Source: Sulfurimonadaceae bacterium
GTDB taxonomy: Bacteria > Campylobacterota > Campylobacteria > Campylobacterales > Sulfurimonadaceae
Length of the DNA stretch: 64,000 nt
Reading direction: 5' to 3'
Assembly (NCBI GenBank): GCA_028683835.1
Contig: JAQUHB010000013.1
Location: 1 to 64,000, forward strand
Below, piece after piece: positions 34,094-42,817 of the stretch. Position 1 is the first letter of the stretch. Every line of letters begins with the position of its first letter. The notes under the pieces were generated by a model. That model did no database searches. It was given only the letters and a program-made list of their open reading frames with translations, and was not told the DNA's origin. Position numbers and translations under genes: made by a program.

Positions 34094-35869
34094 TTGAGCA
34101 AACACCATAACAGCAAGCAGATTTTAAAATCGTATCATAGCTTTACATGTAAGGATTTTTTACCTACAACAAAAGAGGAAATGGATGCACTTGGGTGGGA
34201 TCAATGTGATGTTATATTAGTGAGTGGAGATGCCTATATTGACTCTCCATTTATCGGTGTTGCAATGGTTGGGCGAATGTTACAGCGTATGGGCTACAAA
34301 GTCGGTATGATCGGCCAACCTGATATCAAAAGTGATGTGGATATCAAAAGACTTGGTGAACCAAAGCTTTATTGGGGTGTAAGCGGTGGAAGTGTAGATA
34401 GTATGGTTTCAAATTATACAGCTACAAAAAAGTTTAGAAACTCAGATGATTACACTCCCGGAGGCGTGAACAATAAGCGTCCTGACCGCGCTGTTTTAGT
34501 GTACTGTAATCTTATCCGCCGTTTTTACAAAGATACAGCGCCCATCATTTTAGGCGGGATAGAAGCGAGTCTGCGACGTGTGACGCATTATGATTACTGG
34601 ACGAACAAGCTTCGAAAACCGATTCTTTTTGATTCCAAAGCAGATGCACTTATTTATGGCATGGGAGAGATCGCACTTCAAGAACTCACAGATGCCATAA
34701 GAGATAAAAAAGATTTTAAAGATATCCGTGGAGTTTGTTATATCTCAAAAGAGGCAAAAGAGGAATATATCCAACTTCCAAGTCATAAAGAGTGTTTGGA
34801 TAATAAAGAGCGTTATATCGATCTTTTTGATGATTTTTATGATCATAACGACCCGATCTCTGCACGTGGACTTTGTGAAGAGGTAGATGGAAGATATCTT
34901 ATACAAAACCCTCCGTGTGATTATCTAAACGAAGTAGAGATGGATGCGAACTCCAACCTTCCGTTTACAAGAGAATTGCATCCATACTATGCAAAGCAGG
35001 GGAAAGTAAAGTGTTTAGAAACGATAAAATTTTCTATCATGACTCATCACGGCTGTTGGGGCGAATGTAACTTCTGCGCTATCGGTGTGCATCAAGGGCG
35101 CACTATCCGTACTCGTTCTGAAGATAATATCTTGCAAGAGGCAAAAGATTTTAATGAGTATAAAGATTACAAAGGGATCATCAGCGATGTAGGCGGACCA
35201 ACTGCGAATATGTATGGTTATGAATGTAACAAAAAGCTCAAACTTGGCACCTGTGATCATCAACGATGTGTCGATGCAGACCACTTGTGTAAATCGATGA
35301 AAGTTGATCATAGCCGCAATATAAACCTTCTTAGACAAGTTCGAGAAGTAGAAGGTGTACGAAAAGCGTTTGTGGCTTCAGGTGTACGCTATGATCTTAT
35401 AAACGCAGATAAAAAACATGGCTACTCATACTTAAAAGAGATGGTACGACATCATATCTCTGGACAGATGAAAGTAGCACCTGAACATACCCAGCAAAAT
35501 GTTTTAGAACTAATGGGAAAACCGGGGAAAGAGGAGCTTGTCGAATTTAAAAAACTCTATGATAAACTCAATAAAGAAGAGGGAAAACAACAGTTTTTGA
35601 CCTACTATCTTATCGCTGCTCATCCAGGGTGTACGGACAAAGATATGCATGAACTCAAGCGTTTTACTACAGATGAACTTAAAATGAATCCAGAACAAGC
35701 ACAGGTATTTACTCCAACTCCAGGGACATACAGCGCTGTCATGTATTACACGGAGATGGACCCAAAAACACGTAAAAAAATCTTTGTTGAAAAAGATCCT
35801 ATTAAAAAAGAGAAGCAAAAGCAGATAGTTGTAGCAAAAGAAAGTTTTAAAAGTGGTTTTGCATCTTAA
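34094..35869 (+). CDS. YgiQ-family radical SAM protein
   Basis: 591 residues from a TTG at 34094. The 4Fe-4S/SAM motif is CWGECNFC, C321-x3-C325-x2-C328. The YgiQ (UPF0313) signatures are present: MDALGWDQCDVILVSGDAYIDS-type N-terminus, GGIEASLRRVTHYDYW, HQGRTIRTRSEDN, and the C-terminal AHPGCTDKDMHELKRF with QVFTPTPGTYS. Function is unproven; relatives are common single-copy genes in Bacteria. It stands alone between the channel cluster and the GAF-PAS-GGDEF-EAL operon. Confidence 0.92.
   Translation: MSKHHNSKQILKSYHSFTCKDFLPTTKEEMDALGWDQCDVILVSGDAYIDSPFIGVAMVGRMLQRMGYKVGMIGQPDIKSDVDIKRLGEPKLYWGVSGGSVDSMVSNYTATKKFRNSDDYTPGGVNNKRPDRAVLVYCNLIRRFYKDTAPIILGGIEASLRRVTHYDYWTNKLRKPILFDSKADALIYGMGEIALQELTDAIRDKKDFKDIRGVCYISKEAKEEYIQLPSHKECLDNKERYIDLFDDFYDHNDPISARGLCEEVDGRYLIQNPPCDYLNEVEMDANSNLPFTRELHPYYAKQGKVKCLETIKFSIMTHHGCWGECNFCAIGVHQGRTIRTRSEDNILQEAKDFNEYKDYKGIISDVGGPTANMYGYECNKKLKLGTCDHQRCVDADHLCKSMKVDHSRNINLLRQVREVEGVRKAFVASGVRYDLINADKKHGYSYLKEMVRHHISGQMKVAPEHTQQNVLELMGKPGKEELVEFKKLYDKLNKEEGKQQFLTYYLIAAHPGCTDKDMHELKRFTTDELKMNPEQAQVFTPTPGTYSAVMYYTEMDPKTRKKIFVEKDPIKKEKQKQIVVAKESFKSGFAS
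34143..34152. repeat. TTACATGTAA palindrome, copy 4 (inside the YgiQ gene)
   Basis: Exact copy near the 5' end of the gene, read as Phe-Thr-Cys-Lys, the same reading as copy 2. Confidence 0.8.
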
Positions 35870-35936
35870 AAAGTGATATTTAAACAAAAAAACAGCAAAT
35901 AACATATATACTAAAGCACTTTAATAAGGGTGTTTC

Positions 35937-38117
35937 ATGGAAAGTAAGTCTTGTTTAAATTTAGAAAATACTTCTCTTGGAGAAGTTAAGATTACAGAAG
36001 AAGAACATAATAGTATTTTAGAGATGCAACTCTCTGTTCTTGAACTCCTTGCTTCAAATAATAATTCAAAAATTATCTTAGACAGGCTTTGTACTTCTGC
36101 TGAAGCTTTACTTCCAAACTCTGTAGCTTCCATTATGTTTCTAGATACTCACACAGGACTTATGAATGTATTATCGGCTCCAAGTGTTCCTGAAGCTGGA
36201 CATCAGGCACTAGCAGGATTAAAACCGGGAGTTGGCGGTGGTTCTTGTGGTAATGCTATATTTTCAAATGAACCTACTTTTGTGGGTGACACTTTTACTG
36301 ATCCAAAGTGGCATGATTTAAGACAACTCGCCTATGATTTCAATCTTTGCTCGTGCTGGTCAATTCCTGTGAGAAATGAAGCTAAAAAGCCGATTGGCAC
36401 CTTCGCATTATCCTCTTTTGAACATAGAATGCCATCTCTTTTTCATAAAAAACTTTTGCATATAGGTTCTGAGATAGTTAATATCGTTCTCAAAAAGCAG
36501 GAGCAAGAAGAGAAGATTTTTGAGAATGAAAAAAGAATTGAGCTCTTTTCTACGGCTCTTCAAAACACTTCAGAGGGATTTTATATCACAGATAAAGATA
36601 ATAAAATTGTAGAGATTAACGACGCCTTTACAACATTGCTTGGATATACAAAAGAGGATGTTGTAGGAAAGAATCCCAAAATACTCTCTTCTGGTAAACA
36701 TGATAAAGCATACTATAAAGAGATGTGGAGATATATCTTAGAGAAAAAACATTTTTCAGGAGAGATAATAAATAAGAAGAAAGATGGGGAATTTATCACA
36801 CAATGGATCAGTATAAATCCTATTTTTGATAACAATAAGAAAATTCAAAATTATGTAGCAATTTTTACAGATATTTCAAAACTCAAAGAATCTGAGGAAA
36901 GAATAGAATACCTCGCATATCATGATCTTTTAACATCTACTTACAATAAAGTTTATTTAGAACAACAACTTTCGAACAAGGACCTTAAAGCTACATCTTC
37001 TCTCATACTTTTAAATGTTGATAATTTCAGTTACGTCAATCTTTCTTATGGTTTTGATATCGGCGATAAACTTTTGATCGGTATTTCAAATGAGCTCAAG
37101 CAAATATGTCAACTATCGAATATTTTTCGAATAAATTCTGATGAATTTGCTCTTTTTACTCAAAATAATTTAGATGTCAAAATAAAGATAGATAAGATAA
37201 GAGCTCATTTTTCGAAAGTCTCATTTTATATTGACGATCTCAACATAAATGTTTCATTTAGTTATGGAGCATCTTTTAATGAAAGCTGTTCTTTACAAAA
37301 CTCTGCATTGGCATTAAAACATGCGAAAGAGGGTGGAAAAAATAGATATCACATCTTCAATAAAGAAGATAATGCTTCTGATATACAAAAGAGAGAAAAA
37401 TTTGTTAAATACAATAATATCCTGCATGAAGCTATAGAATTTGGATATATCACCCCTTATTTTCAAGGCATTAGAAATAACACAACAGGTGAGATCAAAA
37501 AATATGAAGCACTTGTCAGAATTATAAAAAATGATGAAGTCATAACCCCTTACCAATTTTTACAAACAGCAAAACTCTCAGGCATGTTGCCTGATATTAC
37601 AAAAATCATGATTGATAAGAGTTTTGCCGTGATGGCATCAAACAGTTATTCATTTTCTCTTAATATCACAGAAGATGATTTGGATCTTGATTATTTAAGC
37701 CAATATCTTCAAGAGAAATCAAGAGAGTATAATATATCTCCAAAAAGAGTGAGCTTAGAGATACTTGAAGGGATGAGCTCAACTGGAAAACGTGATCATA
37801 TCAGACAACTCAATGCCTTAAAAAGGGTAGGTTATCTGCTTGCTATAGATGATTTTGGAGCAGAGTATTCAAATTTTGAGCGAGTTTTGGATCTTGAGAT
37901 AGATTTTTTAAAGATCGATGCAAGATATATAAAAGATATTGATATCAACAATAAAAGTTATGAGATTACAAGAGCAATCGTATACTTTGCAAAAAATGCG
38001 AAAATTCGCTGTATAGCAGAGTTTGTTCATAATGAAAATGTTCAGAAAATTGTGGAAGAGCTAGGGATAGAGTATTCCCAAGGATATTTGTTTAGTGAGC
38101 CACAAGAGTTCAAATAA
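35937..38117 (+). CDS. GAF-PAS-GGDEF-EAL cytoplasmic signalling protein
   Basis: 726 residues, no membrane helix. A GAF domain (about 25-185) with several Cys (C104, C138, C140) contains PGVGGGSCGNAIFS and CSCWSIPV, a pattern seen in redox- or NO-responsive GAF domains. A PAS domain follows at about 203-320. The GGDEF site is degenerate (NSDEF, 400-404), so cyclase activity is unlikely. The EAL domain keeps E524, SLNI, the SLEILEG glutamate, D638/D639 (DDFGAEYSN), KID and AEFVH, so c-di-GMP hydrolysis is expected. It ends directly before a response regulator gene (stop and ATG adjacent), forming an operon with a two-component system. Confidence 0.9.
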   Translation: MESKSCLNLENTSLGEVKITEEEHNSILEMQLSVLELLASNNNSKIILDRLCTSAEALLPNSVASIMFLDTHTGLMNVLSAPSVPEAGHQALAGLKPGVGGGSCGNAIFSNEPTFVGDTFTDPKWHDLRQLAYDFNLCSCWSIPVRNEAKKPIGTFALSSFEHRMPSLFHKKLLHIGSEIVNIVLKKQEQEEKIFENEKRIELFSTALQNTSEGFYITDKDNKIVEINDAFTTLLGYTKEDVVGKNPKILSSGKHDKAYYKEMWRYILEKKHFSGEIINKKKDGEFITQWISINPIFDNNKKIQNYVAIFTDISKLKESEERIEYLAYHDLLTSTYNKVYLEQQLSNKDLKATSSLILLNVDNFSYVNLSYGFDIGDKLLIGISNELKQICQLSNIFRINSDEFALFTQNNLDVKIKIDKIRAHFSKVSFYIDDLNINVSFSYGASFNESCSLQNSALALKHAKEGGKNRYHIFNKEDNASDIQKREKFVKYNNILHEAIEFGYITPYFQGIRNNTTGEIKKYEALVRIIKNDEVITPYQFLQTAKLSGMLPDITKIMIDKSFAVMASNSYSFSLNITEDDLDLDYLSQYLQEKSREYNISPKRVSLEILEGMSSTGKRDHIRQLNALKRVGYLLAIDDFGAEYSNFERVLDLEIDFLKIDARYIKDIDINNKSYEITRAIVYFAKNAKIRCIAEFVHNENVQKIVEELGIEYSQGYLFSEPQEFK

Positions 38118-38753
38118 ATGGCAATAATTTTACTTCTTGAAGATGATGAAATGTTAGCTCAAACTATTACAAGTATTTTGATAATAGAAGGTCATGATGT
38201 GCACAAAGCGTCTAGTGGTCACGAAGCATACGATTTGACGTTTTTAAATCAATATGATCTTTACTTATTTGACGTTAATGTACCGCCTCCAAATGGATTT
38301 AAAGTGTTACAAGAATTAAGAAATGCAGGAGATACAACAACTACTTTTTTTATTACGGCATTAAATGATATAAACTCTATTTCACAAGGTTTTGAGATAG
38401 GAGCCAATGACTATATAAAAAAACCTTTTGATCTTGATGAATTTCTTATTCGCGTTCGAGCAGCTTTAAAACGAAAGCAGCAAGTAATTCATTACAACAA
38501 CATAATATTTGAACCATCCACGCAACAAGTTTATATCAATAATTTAGAATGTGATCTTTCACCTGTTGAACGTATGATTTTTTCAGTGCTAATACAAAGT
38601 ATTGATCGTACGGTTTCAAAAGAGTCATTTTATGAGCTTATGGATAAACCTTCAGATGCAGCTCTACGTGTACATGTCACTCGCTTGAAGCATAAATTGG
38701 GCATCGATATAACAAATATAAGAAGTGTAGGGTATCGTCTTGAATCGTCTTGA
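38118..38753 (+). CDS. OmpR-family response regulator
   Basis: 211 residues, starting at the base after the preceding stop. The receiver has acidic D9/D10, phosphoacceptor D52 (LYLFDVNVPPPNGF) and Lys in YIKKPFD. The winged-helix output domain is slightly shortened (LSPVERMIFSVLI, then ALRVHVTRLKHKLG and IRSVGYRLE). The histidine kinase gene begins inside its last codons. The target may be the downstream membrane-protein genes at 39915-41547, which is inference. Confidence 0.9.
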   Translation: MAIILLLEDDEMLAQTITSILIIEGHDVHKASSGHEAYDLTFLNQYDLYLFDVNVPPPNGFKVLQELRNAGDTTTTFFITALNDINSISQGFEIGANDYIKKPFDLDEFLIRVRAALKRKQQVIHYNNIIFEPSTQQVYINNLECDLSPVERMIFSVLIQSIDRTVSKESFYELMDKPSDAALRVHVTRLKHKLGIDITNIRSVGYRLESS

Positions 38754-39804
38754 AACGGAATCCTTTTTTAAATCCTTTTTTATTTTCTTTTTCTCTTTAT
38801 TGAGTGTCAGTGCATTGGCTCTGTATTTGTATACCAATGAACAAGAACAATTCTATTATGAAAAGATGCTCAGTACAATGGATGCTTTTAGCTATTCAAT
38901 GAAGGGAAAGCAATTTAGTTATGAAATAATTCCCTTTACCACTCAAGTGAAAATCCATGAACTTATCATTACAAATAATGAAATTTATGCACTTTTCCCG
39001 TGGCCCAAGAATCCTCATATTTCACTTATAAAAGTAATATACCCCTATTCATCATATATACAAGGAGTTCATGAGCAAGAACGGAAAGGGATGATTTTAT
39101 TTGTTGTCATTGCTGTAATTATTTCTTTATTGTCACTATTATTTTCACGCTATTCACTCTTTCCTTTACGCAAAAGTCTTATTATTATGGAAGATTTCTT
39201 AAAAGATATTATTCATGATCTCAATACTCCTGTAACATCAATATTACTTAATAGTCAACTCTTAAAACGTAAGTACGACGATGAAGAGATTGATCGAATT
39301 TATATCAGTGGACAAACCATCACAGGACTCTACAAAAATCTTGAAGTGCTATATCGGGAACTGCCAATTCAACAACACAACGTAATTTTAGATCTATTTT
39401 TAAGAGAACGAGTTCAATATTTTCAAACGCTTTATCCAGCTCTTGTTTTTACATTGAATGGAGAGTTTGGTCTAAATATCACTATCAATAAAGAGATATT
39501 CATGAGAATTGTTGATAATCTACTTTCAAACGCATGCAAATACAATCATTCAAAAGGACGAGTAGATATCTATTATGATGCACGATCTATTAAGATTATT
39601 GACACGGGTTTTGGTATTAAAAATGTCAATAAAGTTTTTAATCGTTTCTATAAAGAAACAGAACGAGGACTTGGCATAGGACTACATATAGTAAAGACTC
39701 TTTCTAAGAAAATTAATATAAAAATCCTTATAAAGAGCCAAGAAAATATAGGTACAAGTGTGACTATACTATTTGATTCAAACTCACCTTCAGTAGATCA
39801 ATAA
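38740..39804 (+). CDS. Sensor histidine kinase
   Basis: 354 residues, overlapping the regulator by 14 bases. Membrane helices at about 12-30 and 117-136 enclose a periplasmic sensor of about 85 residues with aromatic-rich motifs (YALFPWPKNPHISLIKVIYP). The phospho-accepting His159 is in IIHDLNTPVTSILL, with no clear HAMP domain. N-box NLLSNACKYNHS, IDTGFGIKNV and GLGIGLHIV form the ATPase domain. It pairs with the regulator upstream. Confidence 0.9.
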   Translation: MNRLETESFFKSFFIFFFSLLSVSALALYLYTNEQEQFYYEKMLSTMDAFSYSMKGKQFSYEIIPFTTQVKIHELIITNNEIYALFPWPKNPHISLIKVIYPYSSYIQGVHEQERKGMILFVVIAVIISLLSLLFSRYSLFPLRKSLIIMEDFLKDIIHDLNTPVTSILLNSQLLKRKYDDEEIDRIYISGQTITGLYKNLEVLYRELPIQQHNVILDLFLRERVQYFQTLYPALVFTLNGEFGLNITINKEIFMRIVDNLLSNACKYNHSKGRVDIYYDARSIKIIDTGFGIKNVNKVFNRFYKETERGLGIGLHIVKTLSKKINIKILIKSQENIGTSVTILFDSNSPSVDQ

Positions 39805-39914
39805 TTTTTTTCCTTCTATAAAATATGCTAATACTACGTTAATGCTTTTTTGTTACAGTTCCGCAAATTCTTCTACAGATAGAGGTAGTAAGAGAAAAAA
39901 GGACATAATAAAAA

Positions 39915-40751
39915 ATGAAAATGAGCTCTAAAGATCCAAAAAATAAAGTTTTACAACTTTCTATGGCTGCTTTATTCTTAGGAACAACACAACTTTTTGC
40001 AGGACCACCGTTTATGACAGATGATCCAGTTCCAGTGGATTATAAACATAGTGAATTTTATATTTTTTCAACATATGATAAAACTAATGATGGCCAAGAG
40101 ACAGCTATACCGGCATTTGAATATAACTATGGGGTACTTCCAGATGTGCAGCTTCATGTAATGATGCCGTTTATAAGCAGCCAACCTAATGGTAGTAAAA
40201 CTGAATATGGTCTAAGTGATATAGAACTTGGAGCCAAATATCGTTTTATTCAAGAAACAGAAAATATACCTCAAGTTGGTATTTTTCCAATGGCTGAAAT
40301 TCCAACTGGTGATAGTAATAAAGGCTTAGGAAATGGAAAAACTTGGTGGCGTCTTCCAGTGTGGATGCAAAAAAGTTTCGGAGAGTGGACCTCATATTGG
40401 GGTGGTGGTTATGTTATAAACGAAGCGGATGGGCAAAAAAATTATATTTTTGGCGGAGTGCAAGTTCAAAAAGATGTCGGAACAAAATGGTCTTTGGGAG
40501 GAGAAATTTTTGCACGAGAGAAAGATACAGTTGATGGTATGTCAGCAACGATTTTAAATTTTGGTGGATTTTATAAGTTTACACCGGATTTTAATCTTCT
40601 TTTTTCCGCAGGACGTAGTATAAATGGTGAAAGTCATACAGTTGGTTACATAGGCTTATGGTGGACATTTGGCGGAGATGAACAGGACACAAAACAAACA
40701 GCATCAGCTCCATCTTGGTCAATGACTCAAGCAGCAAAGGAAATAAAATAA
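39915..40751 (+). CDS. Outer-membrane beta-barrel protein, transporter-like
   Basis: 278 residues with an N-terminal signal (LQLSMAALFLGTTQLFAGPP). The rest is rich in amphipathic beta strands and glycine, with a GLSDIELGAKYRF motif seen in the MetA/phenol-degradation-type transporter barrels and a HTVGYIGLWWTFGG near-terminal strand. The start GPPFMTDDPVPVDYKHSEFY is the common N-terminus of this family of predicted small outer-membrane porins of unknown cargo. It begins 110 bases after the histidine kinase, so it may be in the same operon or be the kinase pathway's target. It overlaps the next gene by one base. Confidence 0.75.
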   Translation: MKMSSKDPKNKVLQLSMAALFLGTTQLFAGPPFMTDDPVPVDYKHSEFYIFSTYDKTNDGQETAIPAFEYNYGVLPDVQLHVMMPFISSQPNGSKTEYGLSDIELGAKYRFIQETENIPQVGIFPMAEIPTGDSNKGLGNGKTWWRLPVWMQKSFGEWTSYWGGGYVINEADGQKNYIFGGVQVQKDVGTKWSLGGEIFAREKDTVDGMSATILNFGGFYKFTPDFNLLFSAGRSINGESHTVGYIGLWWTFGGDEQDTKQTASAPSWSMTQAAKEIK

Positions 40752-41233
40752 TGTTATCTGACTTTTTAATCTTTGCACACCCTGCATTTGGAGTTTTAGC
40801 AATATTGGCAACAACTTGGCTGTTAGTAGAAGCTATGAATGCGAATGCTACTAATGGATTTCGTTTACGAAAAGCAGCATGGAGTGTTGCTTTTTTTATG
40901 GTATTGGCACTGCTCTTTGGCGGACAATGGTATGTTGTATATTATCCGATAGAAAAGGCTGTTATTTTAAAGGGTCCATGGCCGTTTGCACATAATTTCT
41001 TTATGGAAGTTAAAGAACACCTCTTTTTTATTCCTCTTATTCTTTCACTTTACTTACCAATAATCGTAAGTAGAAATAAACTTGAAACTAATCTTGGAGC
41101 ACGTAAAATAGTTATTACTATATGTTCTATTATTATTGGTTTATCCCTATTTATTGAAGGTGCAGGTGCAATAATCAATGAAGGTGCTAAAATCTCATAT
41201 AAACAAACAAATATGCAAGGAGAACAAAAATGA
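40751..41233 (+). CDS. Inner-membrane protein of unknown function
   Basis: 160 residues from the ATG at 40751, which shares one base with the barrel gene's stop; a GTG at 40715 inside the barrel gene is rejected. Four to five membrane helices are visible (ILATTWLLVEAM, AWSVAFFMVLALLFGGQWYVV, HLFFIPLILSLYLPIIVS, ICSIIIGLSLFIEG). Charged histidines and a GPWPFAHNFFMEVKEH loop suggest a possible metal or heme site, but I do not recognise the family. It is translated with both neighbours. Confidence 0.72.
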   Translation: MLSDFLIFAHPAFGVLAILATTWLLVEAMNANATNGFRLRKAAWSVAFFMVLALLFGGQWYVVYYPIEKAVILKGPWPFAHNFFMEVKEHLFFIPLILSLYLPIIVSRNKLETNLGARKIVITICSIIIGLSLFIEGAGAIINEGAKISYKQTNMQGEQK

Positions 41234-41547
41234 GTAAAGATATTCAACAGATAGATGGTATCTCAACAGCTTTCGGAGTTTCCGCAGTAATCACACTGAT
41301 CTTAAATACTCTCTTGGCAATAGCAAAAGATTTATATCCACCCCTTCAAAAAATGATGGCATCTTTAAGCACTCATCATTGGATCACGCATGCTATTTTT
41401 GATATTGTCATCTTTTTTGCATTGGGTTATTTTATTTATCTTACAAAAAGTACCAAAACAATAAATTCAGATCAACTTGTTAGATGGCTTTACAGTTCTA
41501 TTTTTGTATCAGTCTCAGGATTAGTAGGATGGTTTTTTTTCGTATAA
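41230..41547 (+). CDS. Small inner-membrane protein of unknown function
   Basis: 105 residues, overlapping the previous gene by four bases (ATGA), with AAGGAG upstream. It has three hydrophobic helices (AVITLILNTLLAIAKDL, AIFDIVIFFALGYFIYL, SSIFVSVSGLVGWFFFV). A cytoplasmic or periplasmic HHWITH segment carries three histidines. No known family. It closes the operon of one barrel and two membrane proteins that follows the two-component system. Confidence 0.68.
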   Translation: MSKDIQQIDGISTAFGVSAVITLILNTLLAIAKDLYPPLQKMMASLSTHHWITHAIFDIVIFFALGYFIYLTKSTKTINSDQLVRWLYSSIFVSVSGLVGWFFFV

Positions 41548-41571
41548 AAAAATAAAAGAGATTTAAAATCT

Positions 41572-41603
41572 ATCCCCAGAAAGCTCGACTTTCAAATGGG
41601 GAT
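41572..41603. terminator. Hairpin between the convergent operons
   Basis: ATCCCC (41572-41577) pairs with GGGGAT (41598-41603), and an inner GAAAG/CTTTC stem extends it. A T-rich tract follows on the minus-strand side, so it mainly serves the ychF operon and may also end the plus-strand operon. Confidence 0.6.
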
Positions 41604-41612
41604 AAAGTAAGA

Positions 41613-42713
41613 TTATAAATTGAATCTAAAGTGCATAACATCGCCATCGGCTACGATATACTCTTTTCCTTCTAGACGCATTTTTCCGGCTTCTTTTGCT
41701 TTTGCTTCACCGCCACATGCAATATAGTCATCATATGCGATAACTTCTGCGCGGATAAAACCTTTTTCAAAGTCATTATGGATAACTGCGGCTGCTTTTG
41801 GAGCAGTGGTATTTTTGCGTATAGTCCAAGCACGAACTTCTTTGACACCCGCTGTAAAATAGCTCATAAGTCCAAGTTTATCAAACCCTTTTTGGATAAT
41901 CTGTGCTAAACCTGACTCTTTAACACCCAAATCATCTAAAAATTCCTGCGCTTCTTCATCACTTAAACCGATGAGTTCCTCTTCAATTTTTGCGCAAAGT
42001 TTTATCACTTCACAATTTTGTCTTGATGCATGTTCTTTGACTGCAACGACAAATTCATTGTCTTCCAAAAGCCCGTCTTCATCGACATTTGCACCATACA
42101 TAATCTCTTTTGCAGTAAGGAGTCTTAGATCTTTGTTGAGTTCGATAAACATCTCATGATCTGCTTTAGCAAAGTTGCGTGCAAGTTTTCCCTCTGCCAA
42201 AAACTCCATCAATTCCTCAGCGAAATCAGCCAAAGCTTTTCCATTTTTATCAGATTTTGCCTGTTTTTGTAAACGCATAATTCTGTTTGATAAAACTTCG
42301 ATATCCGCTAAAATAAGCTCATTTTCGATAATATCGATATCACGGATAGGATTGATCGTGCCCTCTGTGTGAACGATGTTGTCATCTTCAAAACATCTTA
42401 CGATTTGCAAAATTACTTCAGTTTCACGGATATTTGATAAAAATTTATTTCCAAGACCTTCACCTTTACTCGCACCTTTTACAAGACCTGCGATATCCAC
42501 GAAGTCCAAAGTAGAGTGTTGTACACGCTCAGGATTAACAATTTTAGAGAGTTCGTTCAAACGTACATCTGGAACTGGAACGATCGCTTTATTTGGTTCT
42601 ATCGTACAAAACGGATAGTTTGCTGCTTCTGCATTTTGAGCTTTTGTTAAAGCATTGAAAGTTGTTGATTTACCTACGTTTGGAAGACCCACTAGACCGA
42701 TCGCTAATCCCAT
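41613..42713 (-). CDS. ychF: Redox-regulated ATPase YchF
   Basis: 366 residues, the normal length. G1 is GLPNVGKSTTFNAL, G3 DIAGLVKGASKGEGLGN, and the TGS-like C-terminal domain contains AIIHNDFEKGFIRAEVI. YchF/Ola1 is an Obg-family P-loop protein that prefers ATP, binds ribosomes and takes part in stress responses. AGGG is placed before the ATG. It is the last gene of the long minus-strand run and is followed by a hairpin. Confidence 0.95.
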   Translation of the reverse strand: MGLAIGLVGLPNVGKSTTFNALTKAQNAEAANYPFCTIEPNKAIVPVPDVRLNELSKIVNPERVQHSTLDFVDIAGLVKGASKGEGLGNKFLSNIRETEVILQIVRCFEDDNIVHTEGTINPIRDIDIIENELILADIEVLSNRIMRLQKQAKSDKNGKALADFAEELMEFLAEGKLARNFAKADHEMFIELNKDLRLLTAKEIMYGANVDEDGLLEDNEFVVAVKEHASRQNCEVIKLCAKIEEELIGLSDEEAQEFLDDLGVKESGLAQIIQKGFDKLGLMSYFTAGVKEVRAWTIRKNTTAPKAAAVIHNDFEKGFIRAEVIAYDDYIACGGEAKAKEAGKMRLEGKEYIVADGDVMHFRFNL

Positions 42714-42778
42714 GATTACCCTTTATATGACTTATAAATTATTTTTGCAATTTTAACGCAAGTTTGCTCTTGTAAGCC

Positions 42779-42788
42779 TTACATGTAA
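42779..42788. repeat. TTACATGTAA palindrome, copy 5 (between pepA and ychF)
   Basis: Exact copy in a cluster: TGTAAGCC just before and GCATGTAAGG just after are partial versions of the same word. Confidence 0.8.
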
Positions 42789-42817
42789 AGTTCTTGCATG
42801 TAAGGATATTATTGAAG

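Noticed and set aside
42571-42671. Plus-strand open frames inside the minus-strand genes (ychF, rpoD, apt) as coding
   Set aside because: They are reverse shadows of highly conserved genes, with serine-rich translations typical of antisense frames and no ribosome sites.
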